From NCBI RefSeq assembly GCF_000014745.1, contig NC_008347.1, forward strand, positions 2,744,001-2,808,000: DNA of 64,000 nt, written 5' to 3'. Positions 17,211-25,967 of the stretch are shown one piece after another (the stretch's first letter is position 1; each line of letters begins with the position of its first letter). A model generated the notes under the pieces. It saw only the letters and a list, made by a program, of their open reading frames with translations. It ran no database searches and was not told where the DNA came from. The translations under genes were made by a program, and so were the position numbers. The stretch is from Maricaulis maris MCS10 (GTDB lineage Bacteria > Pseudomonadota > Alphaproteobacteria > Caulobacterales > Maricaulaceae).

Positions 17211-17663
17211 ATGACACCCGAACAATCCAGCTACTGGCAGGCATTCTGCGAGGCGACCGGTCATGATCGTCCGCCCGAGGATGTGTTTGCCTTCGGCGAC
17301 AGCCCCGGGCTTGCCGATGAGTTGCTGGCGCTCGTCCTGGCTGACCGCAAGAAGGCGACGGCCTCGCACAGCCGGTGGCATGAACTCGGCGAGGAACCGC
17401 TGCCCAGGCCCGGCGACCTCGCCCTGGTGCTCGACGGCCGCGGTAAACCGGCTTGCATCATCAGGACAAGCCGGGTTGATCGCCATCCCATCAAGGACAC
17501 CACCGAAGAATTTGCCTGGGCTGAGGGCGAAGGGGATCGCAGCCTGTCCTGGTGGATGGACGCCCACATCACCTACTGGACCCGCGAAGCCGCTCGCGAA
17601 GGCTATGCTTTCAACACCGGACAGGACGCCATCTTCCACCGCTTCGACCGCATCTGGCCCTGA
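17211..17663 (+). CDS. ASCH domain protein
   Basis: 150 residues typical of the ASCH/YqfB-like group: N-terminal YWQAFCEATG, a core with DRKKATASHSRWHELGEEPLP read around residues 45-65, PGDLALVLDGRGKPACIIRT, and the late FAWAEGEGDRSLSWW. ASCH domains have a PUA-like beta barrel thought to bind RNA or nucleotides; some members are amidohydrolases acting on acetylated cytidine. It stands alone with a strong terminator after it. Confidence 0.85.
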   Translation: MTPEQSSYWQAFCEATGHDRPPEDVFAFGDSPGLADELLALVLADRKKATASHSRWHELGEEPLPRPGDLALVLDGRGKPACIIRTSRVDRHPIKDTTEEFAWAEGEGDRSLSWWMDAHITYWTREAAREGYAFNTGQDAIFHRFDRIWP

Positions 17664-17746
17664 GGGCCAATTCCGGATCCGGTCATGAAAACGGGCCGAC
17701 ACGCATGGCAGCGCCGGCCCGTTCCGTCCCCCGCCCCGCAGGGCAG

Positions 17747-17775
17747 GCCTCCTCCCGTGGCGGGGAGGCTTTTTT
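17747..17775 (+). terminator. Rho-independent terminator after the ASCH gene
   Basis: GCCTCC (17747-17752) pairs with GGAGGC (17764-17769), extended by CCG/CGG, then six T. It separates the ASCH gene from the converging sigma-54 activator gene. Confidence 0.8.
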
Positions 17776-17782
17776 CGTTTGA

Positions 17783-19246
17783 TCAGCCGGCGGCGCGGAC
17801 GCCGTCCACATCGAGCTCGTATTCACGAACCTTGCGGTAAAGCGTCGAACGGCCGACACCGAGACGGCGTGCCACTTCGCTCATCCGACCGGCATAGGTC
17901 TCGATCGCAAACTCGATCAGGTCGCGTTCGATCTCCTCGAGCGAGCGCAGATGTCCGCCCTCGTCCATGATGTCGACGGGACCCAGATCCTCGGCAGCCG
18001 AACTGTCCCGGGCCGCGACCGAATTGGCGATCTCCGCAAGCGCACCGGTATCGGGCATCTCGCCGATCTGCGGCGTCAGGCCCGAAATCTGCGGGAAATC
18101 CTCCGGCTTCAGATGGTCATCATCTGACAGCACCACGGCACGGAAGACCGCATTCTCGAGCTGACGCACATTGCCCGGCCAGTCATAGGTCGAGAGGAGC
18201 GCATGCGTTTCCGGAGCCGCGTCCTGGATCGACTTGTTCTCCTGGGCATTGAACCGGCCGATGAAATGGCGGACCAGGGCCGGAATGTCATCCTTGCGCG
18301 AGCGCAGGGACGGGACCTCGATCGGAAACACGTTGAGGCGATAGAACAAGTCTTCGCGGAAAGCTCCGGCAGCGACCTGTTCGGCGAGATCACGATTGGT
18401 CGCCGAAATGATGCGGACATTGACCTTCACGGGGCGCTTGCCACCGACCGGGTCGACTTCGCCTTCCTGGAGCGCACGCAGCAGCTTGACCTGCATGTCC
18501 AGTGGCAGTTCGCCGATCTCGTCCAGGAACAGGGTGCCGCCATCGGCCTCCTGGAACTTGCCCATATGCTTGCCGACGGCACCGGTGAAGGCGCCCTTCT
18601 CGTGACCGAACAGGGTCGATTCTACGAGATTTTCCGGGATGGCACCGCAGTTCACGGCAACGAAAGGACCACCGGCGCGCTTGGACGCGGCCATGATCGA
18701 TCCGGCCACCAGCTCCTTGCCGACGCCGCTTTCACCCGTGATCAGGATCGGAATGTCGGATTGGGCGGCGCGCTCACCCAGTCGCACCACCTGACGCATG
18801 GTCGGCGCGCCGGCAATCATGTCGGCAAAGCCCAGCGTGCCTTCGGCCTTGCGGCTGAGACGCTTCACTTCACCCGACAGGTTCTGGACCTTGAGCGCAT
18901 TGCGGATCGACACCGTGATGCGTTCCGGGCTGGCCGGCTTTACAAAGAAATCGACGGCTCCGGCGCGCATTGCGGCCACAACCGTTTCGATTCCACCGCT
19001 GGCCGTCAGGACGATAACCGGGAGGTCCGGCTGTTTGCGCTTCAGCGCTTCCAGCGTTTCCATCCCGTCCATGCCCGGCATGATCAGGTCGAGGAGCATG
19101 ACGTCGATCCCCGGCTCGGCCACGCGATCAAGTGCCGCCTCGCCGCTTTCCGCGGTCTCGGCCCGGTACCCCTGCTTCTCGATCACCGCCTGAAGGAGGC
19201 GGCGTTGCGTCGGATCGTCATCCACGATCAGAACTGATTTCACCAT
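17783..19246 (-). CDS. Sigma-54-dependent response regulator, NtrC family
   Basis: 487 residues (ATG ending at 19246; a GTG three bases upstream is also possible). Receiver domain with Asp53 in [14 protein letters not shown]+ domain with Walker A GESGVGKE (171-178), the sigma-54 contact motif GAFTGA (218-223), and FLDEIGEL; C-terminal Fis-type helix-turn-helix with [14 protein letters not shown]. It should bind enhancer sites and use ATP to open promoters held by RNA polymerase with sigma-54. No cognate kinase is adjacent, so it is an orphan regulator. In stalked bacteria such regulators often control polar structures; that is inference. Confidence 0.93.
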   Translation of the reverse strand: MVKSVLIVDDDPTQRRLLQAVIEKQGYRAETAESGEAALDRVAEPGIDVMLLDLIMPGMDGMETLEALKRKQPDLPVIVLTASGGIETVVAAMRAGAVDFFVKPASPERITVSIRNALKVQNLSGEVKRLSRKAEGTLGFADMIAGAPTMRQVVRLGERAAQSDIPILITGESGVGKELVAGSIMAASKRAGGPFVAVNCGAIPENLVESTLFGHEKGAFTGAVGKHMGKFQEADGGTLFLDEIGELPLDMQVKLLRALQEGEVDPVGGKRPVKVNVRIISATNRDLAEQVAAGAFREDLFYRLNVFPIEVPSLRSRKDDIPALVRHFIGRFNAQENKSIQDAAPETHALLSTYDWPGNVRQLENAVFRAVVLSDDDHLKPEDFPQISGLTPQIGEMPDTGALAEIANSVAARDSSAAEDLGPVDIMDEGGHLRSLEEIERDLIEFAIETYAGRMSEVARRLGVGRSTLYRKVREYELDVDGVRAAG

Positions 19247-19378
19247 CACCCACGCCTTTTCGGTCGCCTTGTTATTCCGCCGGACCTTTTGGCCTCACCA
19301 CCCTTGCGAGCGGGGCGTCTATGCGAACCGTTATGGGACACTTGTCTAAATTTGACGTTTAAGAGACGGCAACGAGCG

Positions 19379-19409
19379 GTTAAGCATAAGGCTCAAGACC
19401 TGCTTAACC
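19379..19409. promoter_or_regulatory. Inverted repeat with a CtrA-like half
   Basis: GTTAAGCA (19379-19386) and TGCTTAAC (19401-19408) form an exact 8-base inverted repeat with a 14-base spacer. Within it TCAA-N7-TTAACC (19393-19409) differs by one base from the CtrA box TTAA-N7-TTAAC. It lies just before the CPBP protease gene and downstream of nothing else, between two divergent genes. Confidence 0.4.
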
Positions 19410-19421
19410 TTCGGAACGGGA

Positions 19422-20273
19422 GTGGCATTCGCCAACGACATGGCTGTCTCGCAAGGATCACAGACCCGCTGGCCATTTGCCCGCCATGACGTCTTCGCCG
19501 GACTGGCGGAACCCCATCGCATGCGCGTGATCCGTTCGCTGCCGGGCATGATTGTCTGGCCGGCTTTGATGTTCGCCCTGATCTATGGTGCGCAGCTGGC
19601 CATCATTATCGGCTGGGCCATGGCCGGTGGACCGGCAACCGGCCTGAGTGAAGGCGGTGCCACATTCCTCGGCATCATCCTTGGCTATGCCGGTCTGGCC
19701 ATTGTCATGTGGGTCTGGATGAAGCGCTACAAGGTGCACAGGCCGGTTTTCAGCATCTTTCCCCTGCGTCTCACCGATTTTGTCGCAGCGGCGCTGACCA
19801 TTGTCTTCATGGTGCTGATCGCCAGCCCGCTTACCCTCAGCTTCCACGAATTCGCCATGAGCAACCCCGACATGACCCTGTCCGGTGGTGCGTCGCGGGA
19901 CGATCTGTCCAATGTGGATGACTTCGCCGGCGCGGGTGCCAGCCTGTGGCTGGTCATCGGCCTGACGCTGATTGCCGCGCCGATCGTCGAGGAGATCCTG
20001 TTTCGCGGCTGGATGCTGCCCATGATGATGGCCCGCGGCGTCCCGCCCATCTTCGCGATCATCATTTCGGCCCTGGCCTTCGGTCTCGTCCACATTACCC
20101 AAGGCCTGTTGGTCATGACCTCGACTTTCTTTCTGGCGCTGGCACTGGGCGCAGCCCGGGTGTGGACCGGCCGTCTGGCGGCACCGATCCTCGGCCATGT
20201 CGCCAATAATGCATGGGCCGTATTCGCCGTTCCCTACCTGATCTCGCTGGCTCCGGCGGCCGGTGGCAATTGA
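19422..20273 (+). CDS. CPBP-family intramembrane metalloprotease
   Basis: 283 residues with a GTG start at 19422 (ATG at 19440 is an alternative). Seven or eight membrane helices; the CPBP/Abi signature is present: EEILFRGW with paired Glu, and later FGLVH with the metal-binding His. Enzymes of this family cut within the membrane and are related to eukaryotic Rce1 prenyl proteases; bacterial substrates are mostly unknown. It is divergent from the sigma-54 activator. Confidence 0.87.
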   Translation: MAFANDMAVSQGSQTRWPFARHDVFAGLAEPHRMRVIRSLPGMIVWPALMFALIYGAQLAIIIGWAMAGGPATGLSEGGATFLGIILGYAGLAIVMWVWMKRYKVHRPVFSIFPLRLTDFVAAALTIVFMVLIASPLTLSFHEFAMSNPDMTLSGGASRDDLSNVDDFAGAGASLWLVIGLTLIAAPIVEEILFRGWMLPMMMARGVPPIFAIIISALAFGLVHITQGLLVMTSTFFLALALGAARVWTGRLAAPILGHVANNAWAVFAVPYLISLAPAAGGN

Positions 20274-20304
20274 CGGCGCCCCGCCCCGGGGCTAGCGCTA
20301 GTTG

Positions 20305-21252
20305 ATGAGCCAAAAAGCCGCGTCCTCCCCCCGCCCGCCTGCCCCGCTTGTCCAGTTCAATGGTGACCGCCCGCCGGCACCGGACTGGTTTGCCAAGGCC
20401 CTCGCCGTGCCCACCGAAACCGGCACCGTATCCGTCGAGAACGCGACCATCTGCTGGAAAGCCTGGGGCACACGCGGGGCGCCCGGGCTGATCCTTGTGC
20501 ATGGCGGTGTCGCCCACAAGGACTGGTGGGACAGTATCGCGCCCTTCCTCGCCGATACTCGCCGTGTCGTCGCACTGGACCTGTCGGGCATGGGCGACAG
20601 CGATCATCGCGACCGCTACCGCATGGAGACCTATGCACTGGAAGTCCTCGCGGCAGGCGAGGCCGGCGGTGCCTTCGAGGCCGGTAAACCTTTTGTGGTT
20701 GGCCATTCCTTCGGCGGTTTTGTGTCGCTCGCGACGGCCATGGAGCATGGCGAACGCCTTGCCGGCATTGCCGTCCTCGACAGCCCGATCCGGCCGAGTG
20801 ACGAACAGCGCCGCTCCTCCCCGCCCTCGCGCGGTGGCATGATCTACAACTCCTTCGAGGCCGCGCTGGCCCGCTTCCGCCTGCTGCCGGAACAGGATTG
20901 CGACAACGCCTTCCTGCTGGACCACATCGCACGGCAGTCGCTGAAACAGATCGCCCGGCCCGACGGCACGCCCGGCTGGACCTGGAAGTTTGACCCGAAA
21001 CTCTGGGACAAGCTGGACTATAACCGCCCGCCACCGGCCGATATTGTCGGCGCGCTGAAGACGCGGATCGCGCTGTTCCGCGGCGCCAATTCACGCCTGG
21101 TGACGGATGAAGTCTGGACTTTCATGCGCGAGACATTCGGGCCGGAGACGACCATGGTCTCGATCCCGCAGGCCGAGCATCACCTGATCCTCGATCAACC
21201 GATCGCGGTCGCCGCGGCGCTGGAAGTGCTGACCGGTCCGGGTTGGGGCTGA
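20305..21252 (+). CDS. Alpha/beta hydrolase
   Basis: 315 residues from the ATG at 20305 (a TTG three bases upstream is in frame). Core motifs: LVHGGVAHKDWW, ALDLSGMGDS, nucleophile elbow GHSFGG, and a late acid/His pair in the segment IPQAEHHLILDQP. Cytoplasmic, no signal peptide. Similar to epoxide-hydrolase or haloperoxidase-like hydrolases; the substrate is unknown. It converges on the small membrane-protein gene at 21283. Confidence 0.85.
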   Translation: MSQKAASSPRPPAPLVQFNGDRPPAPDWFAKALAVPTETGTVSVENATICWKAWGTRGAPGLILVHGGVAHKDWWDSIAPFLADTRRVVALDLSGMGDSDHRDRYRMETYALEVLAAGEAGGAFEAGKPFVVGHSFGGFVSLATAMEHGERLAGIAVLDSPIRPSDEQRRSSPPSRGGMIYNSFEAALARFRLLPEQDCDNAFLLDHIARQSLKQIARPDGTPGWTWKFDPKLWDKLDYNRPPPADIVGALKTRIALFRGANSRLVTDEVWTFMRETFGPETTMVSIPQAEHHLILDQPIAVAAALEVLTGPGWG

Positions 21253-21282
21253 GCCGGCATCCCGACCGACAAGGCTGATGCT

Positions 21283-21540
21283 TCAGCTCTCGGGGTGGCG
21301 CCGGATTTCCCGCGCTACATCGTCAGGCAGCTCGTCCGGCGGCGGCGTGGTCGCCTTGCGAAAGCCGGAGACGATTGCTGCCAATACGACCAGAATGATC
21401 CAGACACCGGCCACTTTCAGCCCGGTCGGCCATAGATGCGCGAATTCCAGAGCGCCGAAATTGAGATATTCCCGCGCAGCAAGGCCGGCAAAGACCATGA
21501 GGGCGATGGCGCCTGACCAAAGGGCGAAGGGGATCCGCAT
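21283..21540 (-). CDS. Small two-helix membrane protein
   Basis: 85 residues with two hydrophobic helices (about 5-22 and 40-58) and a charged C-terminal tail ending RHPES. No family is recognised. It begins 50 bases after the DesR-like regulator stop on the same strand and is probably the last gene of the DesK/DesR-like operon. Confidence 0.65.
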   Translation of the reverse strand: MRIPFALWSGAIALMVFAGLAAREYLNFGALEFAHLWPTGLKVAGVWIILVVLAAIVSGFRKATTPPPDELPDDVAREIRRHPES

Positions 21541-21590
21541 GCGACACTCCGAACTCGTTGCAGCGCAGCCAGTCTAGGACAGGTGGATTC

Positions 21591-22193
21591 CTACAACCAC
21601 CCCTTTTGTCGCGCGATCCGGGCCGCCTCGATCCGGTTTGTCGCGCCCAGCTTGCCGATGGCGCTGTGCAGATAATTGCGCACCGTGCCGCGGGCGAGGC
21701 CGGACGCCTCGGCGATGGCATTGCTGTCGAGACCGGCTTCAGCCAGGCGCAAAAGGCGACGCTCGGCATCGCTGAGCGGATCAGCCTCGTCCCAGGCACG
21801 GGCCGCCAGTTCCGGCGCGATCACCCGCTCGCCGCCAGCAATGCGGCGGATGGCCCCCGCCAGATCGGCTGACGGTCCATCCTTGAGTACAAATCCGGCC
21901 ACTCCCGCCTCCATCGCCCGACGCAGATATCCGGGTCGGTCGAAGGTGGTGACGATCAGGACGCGGGTAGCCATGTCCTCGCGCCGCATCAGCGCCGCCA
22001 GTTCGAGACCGGTCATGTCCGGCATTTCGATATCGGTCAGCAACACATCGGGCTTGTGGCGGCGCACCAGCGCATGGGCCTCACGGCCATCGGCGGCGAG
22101 ACCGACCACCGCGATGTCGCTTTCCAGACCCAAAAGGGTCGCCAGCGCGTCCCGCAACAGCGTCTGGTCTTCCGCGATCACCACCTCAATCAT
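21591..22193 (-). CDS. NarL/LuxR-type response regulator (DesR-like)
   Basis: 200 residues from the ATG ending at 22193; the longer frame upstream overlaps the kinase and is rejected. Receiver with Asp54 in LLTDIEMPDMTG and Lys in FVLKDGPS, then a LuxR-type helix-turn-helix (ERRLLRLAEAGLDSNAIAE followed by ARGTVRNYLHSAIGKLG). Its start overlaps the upstream DesK-like kinase gene by 8 bases. In Bacillus the DesK/DesR pair controls a fatty-acid desaturase in response to membrane fluidity; no desaturase is seen here. Confidence 0.9.
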   Translation of the reverse strand: MIEVVIAEDQTLLRDALATLLGLESDIAVVGLAADGREAHALVRRHKPDVLLTDIEMPDMTGLELAALMRREDMATRVLIVTTFDRPGYLRRAMEAGVAGFVLKDGPSADLAGAIRRIAGGERVIAPELAARAWDEADPLSDAERRLLRLAEAGLDSNAIAEASGLARGTVRNYLHSAIGKLGATNRIEAARIARQKGWL

Positions 22194-23277
22194 GACCACC
22201 TCCCGTCCAGGGCAGGGACGCCTCGAGGCGGGTCCCCGAACCCGACGGGCCGGCCCCGACAGACAGCGTGCCATCCAGGGCAGCCAAACGTGAAGCCAGT
22301 CCCGATAGCCCGCCGCCAGCAGCGTCGGCCCCACCGACGCCGTCATCCACTATTTCAAGACGGGCGTGGTCACCATCACGGCGGAAAGTCAGCGACACCG
22401 ATCCGGCCTCGGCATGCCGCAGGATGTTGGTGACCCCTTCGCGCACCGCCATCGCCAGGGCGGTCGAGGCTTCGGCCGACAGCCCCTCCGTTTCTTCCGC
22501 ACGACCGACGCGCGCAGCGATGCCGGCATCGCGCAGGCGCTGGACAGCGTCAGCAAGGGCATCCGCCAGTGACCGGCCGCGCAAGCCGATCACGGCTTCA
22601 CGGACTTCGGCCATGGCTTCGCGGGAGATGGACTGGATGGCCCGCAATTCCCTCCGCGCCCGATCGCGGTCCTGATCGATGAGTTTCTCGGCAATCTCCG
22701 CCTTCAGCGTGACCACGGACAGGGTGTGCCCGAGCAGGTCATGCAGGTCACGGGCGATCCGTTGACGCTCGGCCTCGGCGGCGACATGGGCGGCTCGCGC
22801 CTGGGTCTGGCTGGCCTGCGCCGCCTGTCTTTCATTGCGCGAGGCTATGACCGAGCCCCCGGTCGCCATCGCGACAAGGCCCAGAAATCCGAGCGTCATC
22901 AGCGGTGTCGGGGCGAACATCATCATGGCTGTGGCGCCGGATGCCGATACCGCCACGAGGGCCAACCAGACCAGCGGCGTGAAACGCAACCGCCCCAGCA
23001 TGGCTCCGGCGAAGACCAGGTAGACGCCGGCCCCCGGGGTCTGCGGCAGGAGAACCAGGCCGAGCAGCACGGCCACCAGGGCGGCGGGGTAGATGGTCCA
23101 GTCCAGCCGCCGCATGGCGAAGATGTAGACCGCGATGAAGCCCGCCATCGCCGCCAGCGAGACCGCCGCCTCGACCGGCTCGGGTGGCGCGTAAAACCAC
23201 CCGAAGAAGAACATGCCCAGATAGAGGAGATGGATCCAGGGCCGGTTCGGCGATGTCAGCTCGCGTAGGGAAATCAC
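22186..23277 (-). CDS. Membrane histidine kinase, HisKA_3 type (DesK-like)
   Basis: 363 residues from the GTG ending at 23277, chosen because GAGGAAGG lies at good distance; a GTG at 23286 would sit on top of that site. Four or five membrane helices (about 15-140), a coiled-coil linker, then a HisKA_3 domain with His179 in RIARDLHDLLGH, and a HATPase with DDGVGG and GLSGLASRL. It should sense a membrane state and control the overlapping response regulator. The gene before it (23292-23876) ends 14 bases upstream. Confidence 0.9.
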   Translation of the reverse strand: MISLRELTSPNRPWIHLLYLGMFFFGWFYAPPEPVEAAVSLAAMAGFIAVYIFAMRRLDWTIYPAALVAVLLGLVLLPQTPGAGVYLVFAGAMLGRLRFTPLVWLALVAVSASGATAMMMFAPTPLMTLGFLGLVAMATGGSVIASRNERQAAQASQTQARAAHVAAEAERQRIARDLHDLLGHTLSVVTLKAEIAEKLIDQDRDRARRELRAIQSISREAMAEVREAVIGLRGRSLADALADAVQRLRDAGIAARVGRAEETEGLSAEASTALAMAVREGVTNILRHAEAGSVSLTFRRDGDHARLEIVDDGVGGADAAGGGLSGLASRLAALDGTLSVGAGPSGSGTRLEASLPWTGGGHD

Positions 23278-23291
23278 GGTCGTCACCTTCC

Positions 23292-23876
23292 TCAGCCCGG
23301 GACCTGGCCCGGCATCGCCAGCATGCGGCGGAAGCGGTTCGATTCCCAAGAAAGCCCGGCAGCCGCCAGAAGGTAAAGTCCGCTGACCACTACCGGGATG
23401 GCGACCAGGCTGATCTCGGGCAGGCCGAAAAAGATCGCCGTCACCGCCGCAACCCGTACGATCGCATGGATCATGCAGACCCGGCTGGCATAGCCCCAGC
23501 CAATGATCGGCCAATGCAGCGCCATGCCGATGGCAAGGGTCAGGGGCGCGGCCTGCGGCGCCGTCCAGATGACAATCATGTGGATTGGCCAGAGCAGGTT
23601 GATGGCGACGATTGCGGCCGTCGTCACACCCGATACCGGCGACTTGGCCTTCATGAAGGGCGATTTGAACACGCCCTGCAAAAGGATGCCGAGCGGGAAG
23701 ATCGCACCGGAGAACATGGCCGCCATGTACGCCCATTGGGTCGGGTCCATATAAAGGCCGGCAATAGCGAGCCCAGCCCAGTAGACGGCGCCTGCAACGG
23801 GCAGCGACACGCCGCCGCCGGCAGCCGCACTATAGCGGCGGCGCTCATTGAGGAATTGCGTTGAAAGATCGGTCAT
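23292..23876 (-). CDS. Polytopic membrane protein of unknown function
   Basis: 194 residues from the ATG ending at 23876, preceded by AAGGAG. Five or six hydrophobic helices cover most of the length, with short charged loops; the start MTDLSTQFLNERRRYSAAAG is cytoplasmic-looking. I do not recognise a family with certainty. It is the first gene of the operon that continues with the DesK-like kinase, so it may be a sensor partner or a target whose expression is tied to the same signal. Confidence 0.7.
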   Translation of the reverse strand: MTDLSTQFLNERRRYSAAAGGGVSLPVAGAVYWAGLAIAGLYMDPTQWAYMAAMFSGAIFPLGILLQGVFKSPFMKAKSPVSGVTTAAIVAINLLWPIHMIVIWTAPQAAPLTLAIGMALHWPIIGWGYASRVCMIHAIVRVAAVTAIFFGLPEISLVAIPVVVSGLYLLAAAGLSWESNRFRRMLAMPGQVPG

Positions 23877-24059
23877 GCCCTGGCTCCTTGCCTGTCTTGT
23901 CTGCCAGCACATTCCCCCGACCCCGACAGCGGCGGCAGTGGCAGGCGTCACCGATCGGACATGACAGGTGTCACCTGCGGCATATGGCGCTGGCATCTTG
24001 GCGGGACATTCAACGCGTGCTATCCGCTCAAAATCCAAATTGACGGAGGCACGCAACCG

Positions 24060-24365
24060 ATGGCGTCTGATTATGTTCGCGGCGAAATGGACATCGCCCA
24101 CCAGAAATCCACGTTTGACGGTTTCATCGCGGTCTCCGTGTGGGGCAGCCTGCTGACCGTCGTCAGCGTGCTCTACCTCACCCTCGCCTTTGCCGTGGGC
24201 ATGGACTGGCTGGTGTCACTGATTGCCACTGCAATTGTCGGCGGCGTGCTCGGCCTGGCGCTCGGCATGAAGACGTCATGGTATGTCACCCTGGGCGGAC
24301 TTTTCGTCTTCGGCCTTGTCTGTGGCGGCCTTGTTCAATTGTTCGGTATGGCTTTCGGCGGCTGA
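24060..24365 (+). CDS. aa3-type cytochrome c oxidase subunit IV-like small membrane protein
   Basis: 101 residues from the ATG at 24060, with GGAGG about 10 bases upstream. The N-terminal GEMDIAHQKSTFDGF is the hallmark of the short bacterial aa3 oxidase subunit IV family; two or three membrane helices follow. In the oxidase this single-helix-type subunit has no known catalytic role. Here no oxidase genes are near; instead it lies 128 bases before the transhydrogenase genes, a position I believe to be recurrent in alphaproteobacteria. Confidence 0.75.
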   Translation: MASDYVRGEMDIAHQKSTFDGFIAVSVWGSLLTVVSVLYLTLAFAVGMDWLVSLIATAIVGGVLGLALGMKTSWYVTLGGLFVFGLVCGGLVQLFGMAFGG

Positions 24366-24493
24366 TTTCCTCGCCGGAACTTCGCACTGCACAATTTTTC
24401 CCGATTTCGGTCTAGAAATTTCCCGGTGGGGTCTTCCCCTTGCGGGAGAATTCGCGCATCCTCGCCGCTTCGAGCCATGAGCGGCGGGACGAA

Positions 24494-25624
24494 ATGCGAA
24501 TTGCCATTCTGAAAGAACGACATGCGGGCGAGACCCGCGTGGCAGCCACCCCTGAAACCGTCAAGAAATTCGTGGCCGCCGGCCATGACGTCGCCATCGA
24601 GAAGGGCGCGGGCCTGACCGCCGCCGTGACCGATGAGGCTTTCGCTGACGCAGGTGCGAAGATCGGCACCGCAGCTGCAACACTGAAGGGCGCCGATGCG
24701 CTGTTCGCTGTGCGCAGCCCCGACGAGGCGACCCTGGCCAAGCTGAAGGGCGTCCTGCTGGTCTCCCATCTCAGCCCGCACGGCAATACCAAGATGGCGG
24801 AAGGCCTGGCCAAGGCCGGTATCGACGCCCTCGCCATGGAATTCGTGCCGCGCATCACCCGGGCCCAGGCCATGGACGCCCTGTCCTCCCAAGCCAATCT
24901 CGCCGGCTATCGCGCCGTGATTGAAAGCGCCGAACTTTATGGCCGCGCTTTCCCGATGATGATGACCGCCGCCGGCACGGTCGCACCCGCGAAGACCTTC
25001 GTGATGGGGGTTGGTGTCGCCGGCCTGCAGGCGATTGCCACCGCGCGCCGCCTCGGCGCCATCGTCACCGCCACCGATGTCCGTCCCGCGGTGAAGGAAC
25101 AGGTCGCGTCCCTGGGCGCGAAATTCGTTGCTGTCGAGGATGACGAGTTCAAGCAGGCCGAGACTGCGGGCGGATATGCCAAGCAGATGTCGCCGGAATA
25201 CCAGGCCAAACAGGCCGAGCTGGTGGCCAGCCATATCGCCAAGCAGGACATTGTCATCACCACCGCCCTCATCCCGGGCCGCCCGGCCCCGACCCTGGTC
25301 TCCAAGGCCATGGTCGAAAGCATGAAGCCGGGCTCGGTGATCATTGACCTCGCCGCCCCCAATGGCGGCAATTGCGAACTGACCAAGGTCGATGAAGTCG
25401 TCGAGCACAAGGGCGTCAAGATCGCCGGCTATGGCAATCTCGCCGGCCGCCTCGCCGCCGACGCCTCGGCGCTCTACGCCAAGAATCTCGCCAATCTCCT
25501 GCCGCTCCTCGTCAATGAGGAAGGCGGCCTCGCCCCGCACTGGGATGATGAAGTCATCCAGGGCATGGCGCTGACCAAGGATGGTGCCGTCGTGCATCCG
25601 ACCCTGACGAAGAAGGAATCCTGA
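24494..25624 (+). CDS. pntAA: NAD(P) transhydrogenase subunit alpha part 1
   Basis: 376 residues from the ATG at 24494. Domain I of proton-translocating transhydrogenase: [36 protein letters not shown], the NAD-binding glycine loop [13 protein letters not shown] and [10 protein letters not shown], and the mobile-loop region. It binds NAD(H) and passes hydride to NADP on PntB, driven by protons. First of three genes separated by two bases each, the split-alpha arrangement common in alphaproteobacteria. Main role: NADPH supply. Confidence 0.96.
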   Translation: MRIAILKERHAGETRVAATPETVKKFVAAGHDVAIEKGAGLTAAVTDEAFADAGAKIGTAAATLKGADALFAVRSPDEATLAKLKGVLLVSHLSPHGNTKMAEGLAKAGIDALAMEFVPRITRAQAMDALSSQANLAGYRAVIESAELYGRAFPMMMTAAGTVAPAKTFVMGVGVAGLQAIATARRLGAIVTATDVRPAVKEQVASLGAKFVAVEDDEFKQAETAGGYAKQMSPEYQAKQAELVASHIAKQDIVITTALIPGRPAPTLVSKAMVESMKPGSVIIDLAAPNGGNCELTKVDEVVEHKGVKIAGYGNLAGRLAADASALYAKNLANLLPLLVNEEGGLAPHWDDEVIQGMALTKDGAVVHPTLTKKES

Positions 25625-25626
25625 TC

Positions 25627-25965
25627 ATGGAAGCCGTTGATCCCGTCATTTTCCGCCTGGCGATTTTCGTGCTGGCGGTCTTCGTGGGCTATTACGTCGT
25701 CTGGTCGGTGACCCCGGCCCTGCACACGCCGCTGATGGCCGTTACCAATGCCATTTCCTCGGTCATCATCGTGGGCGCCCTTCTGGCCGCCACGGCGACC
25801 GCGACCGGTGGTGGTGATGCCGCAGCGACGGCCGAGGCCGCCGGCGGTGCCGGCTTCTCGCGCGGGCTGGGCTTTGTCGCCATCATCCTCGCCAGCGTGA
25901 ACATATTCGGCGGCTTCCTGGTCACCCAGCGCATGCTCGCCATGTACAAGAAGAAGGAGCGCTAG
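25627..25965 (+). CDS. pntAB: NAD(P) transhydrogenase subunit alpha part 2
   Basis: 112 residues with three or four membrane helices ([19 protein letters not shown] read in parts, then [10 protein letters not shown] and the C-terminal [15 protein letters not shown]). This is the membrane segment that in E. coli is fused to PntA but here is a separate protein. It helps to form the proton channel with PntB. Two bases on each side to its neighbours. Confidence 0.95.
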   Translation: MEAVDPVIFRLAIFVLAVFVGYYVVWSVTPALHTPLMAVTNAISSVIIVGALLAATATATGGGDAAATAEAAGGAGFSRGLGFVAIILASVNIFGGFLVTQRMLAMYKKKER

Positions 25966-25967
25966 GC

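Noticed and set aside
23335-23350. tRNA T-loop-like GGTTCGATTCCC
   Set aside because: It lies inside the coding sequence of the membrane protein at 23292-23876 and no cloverleaf can be drawn around it.
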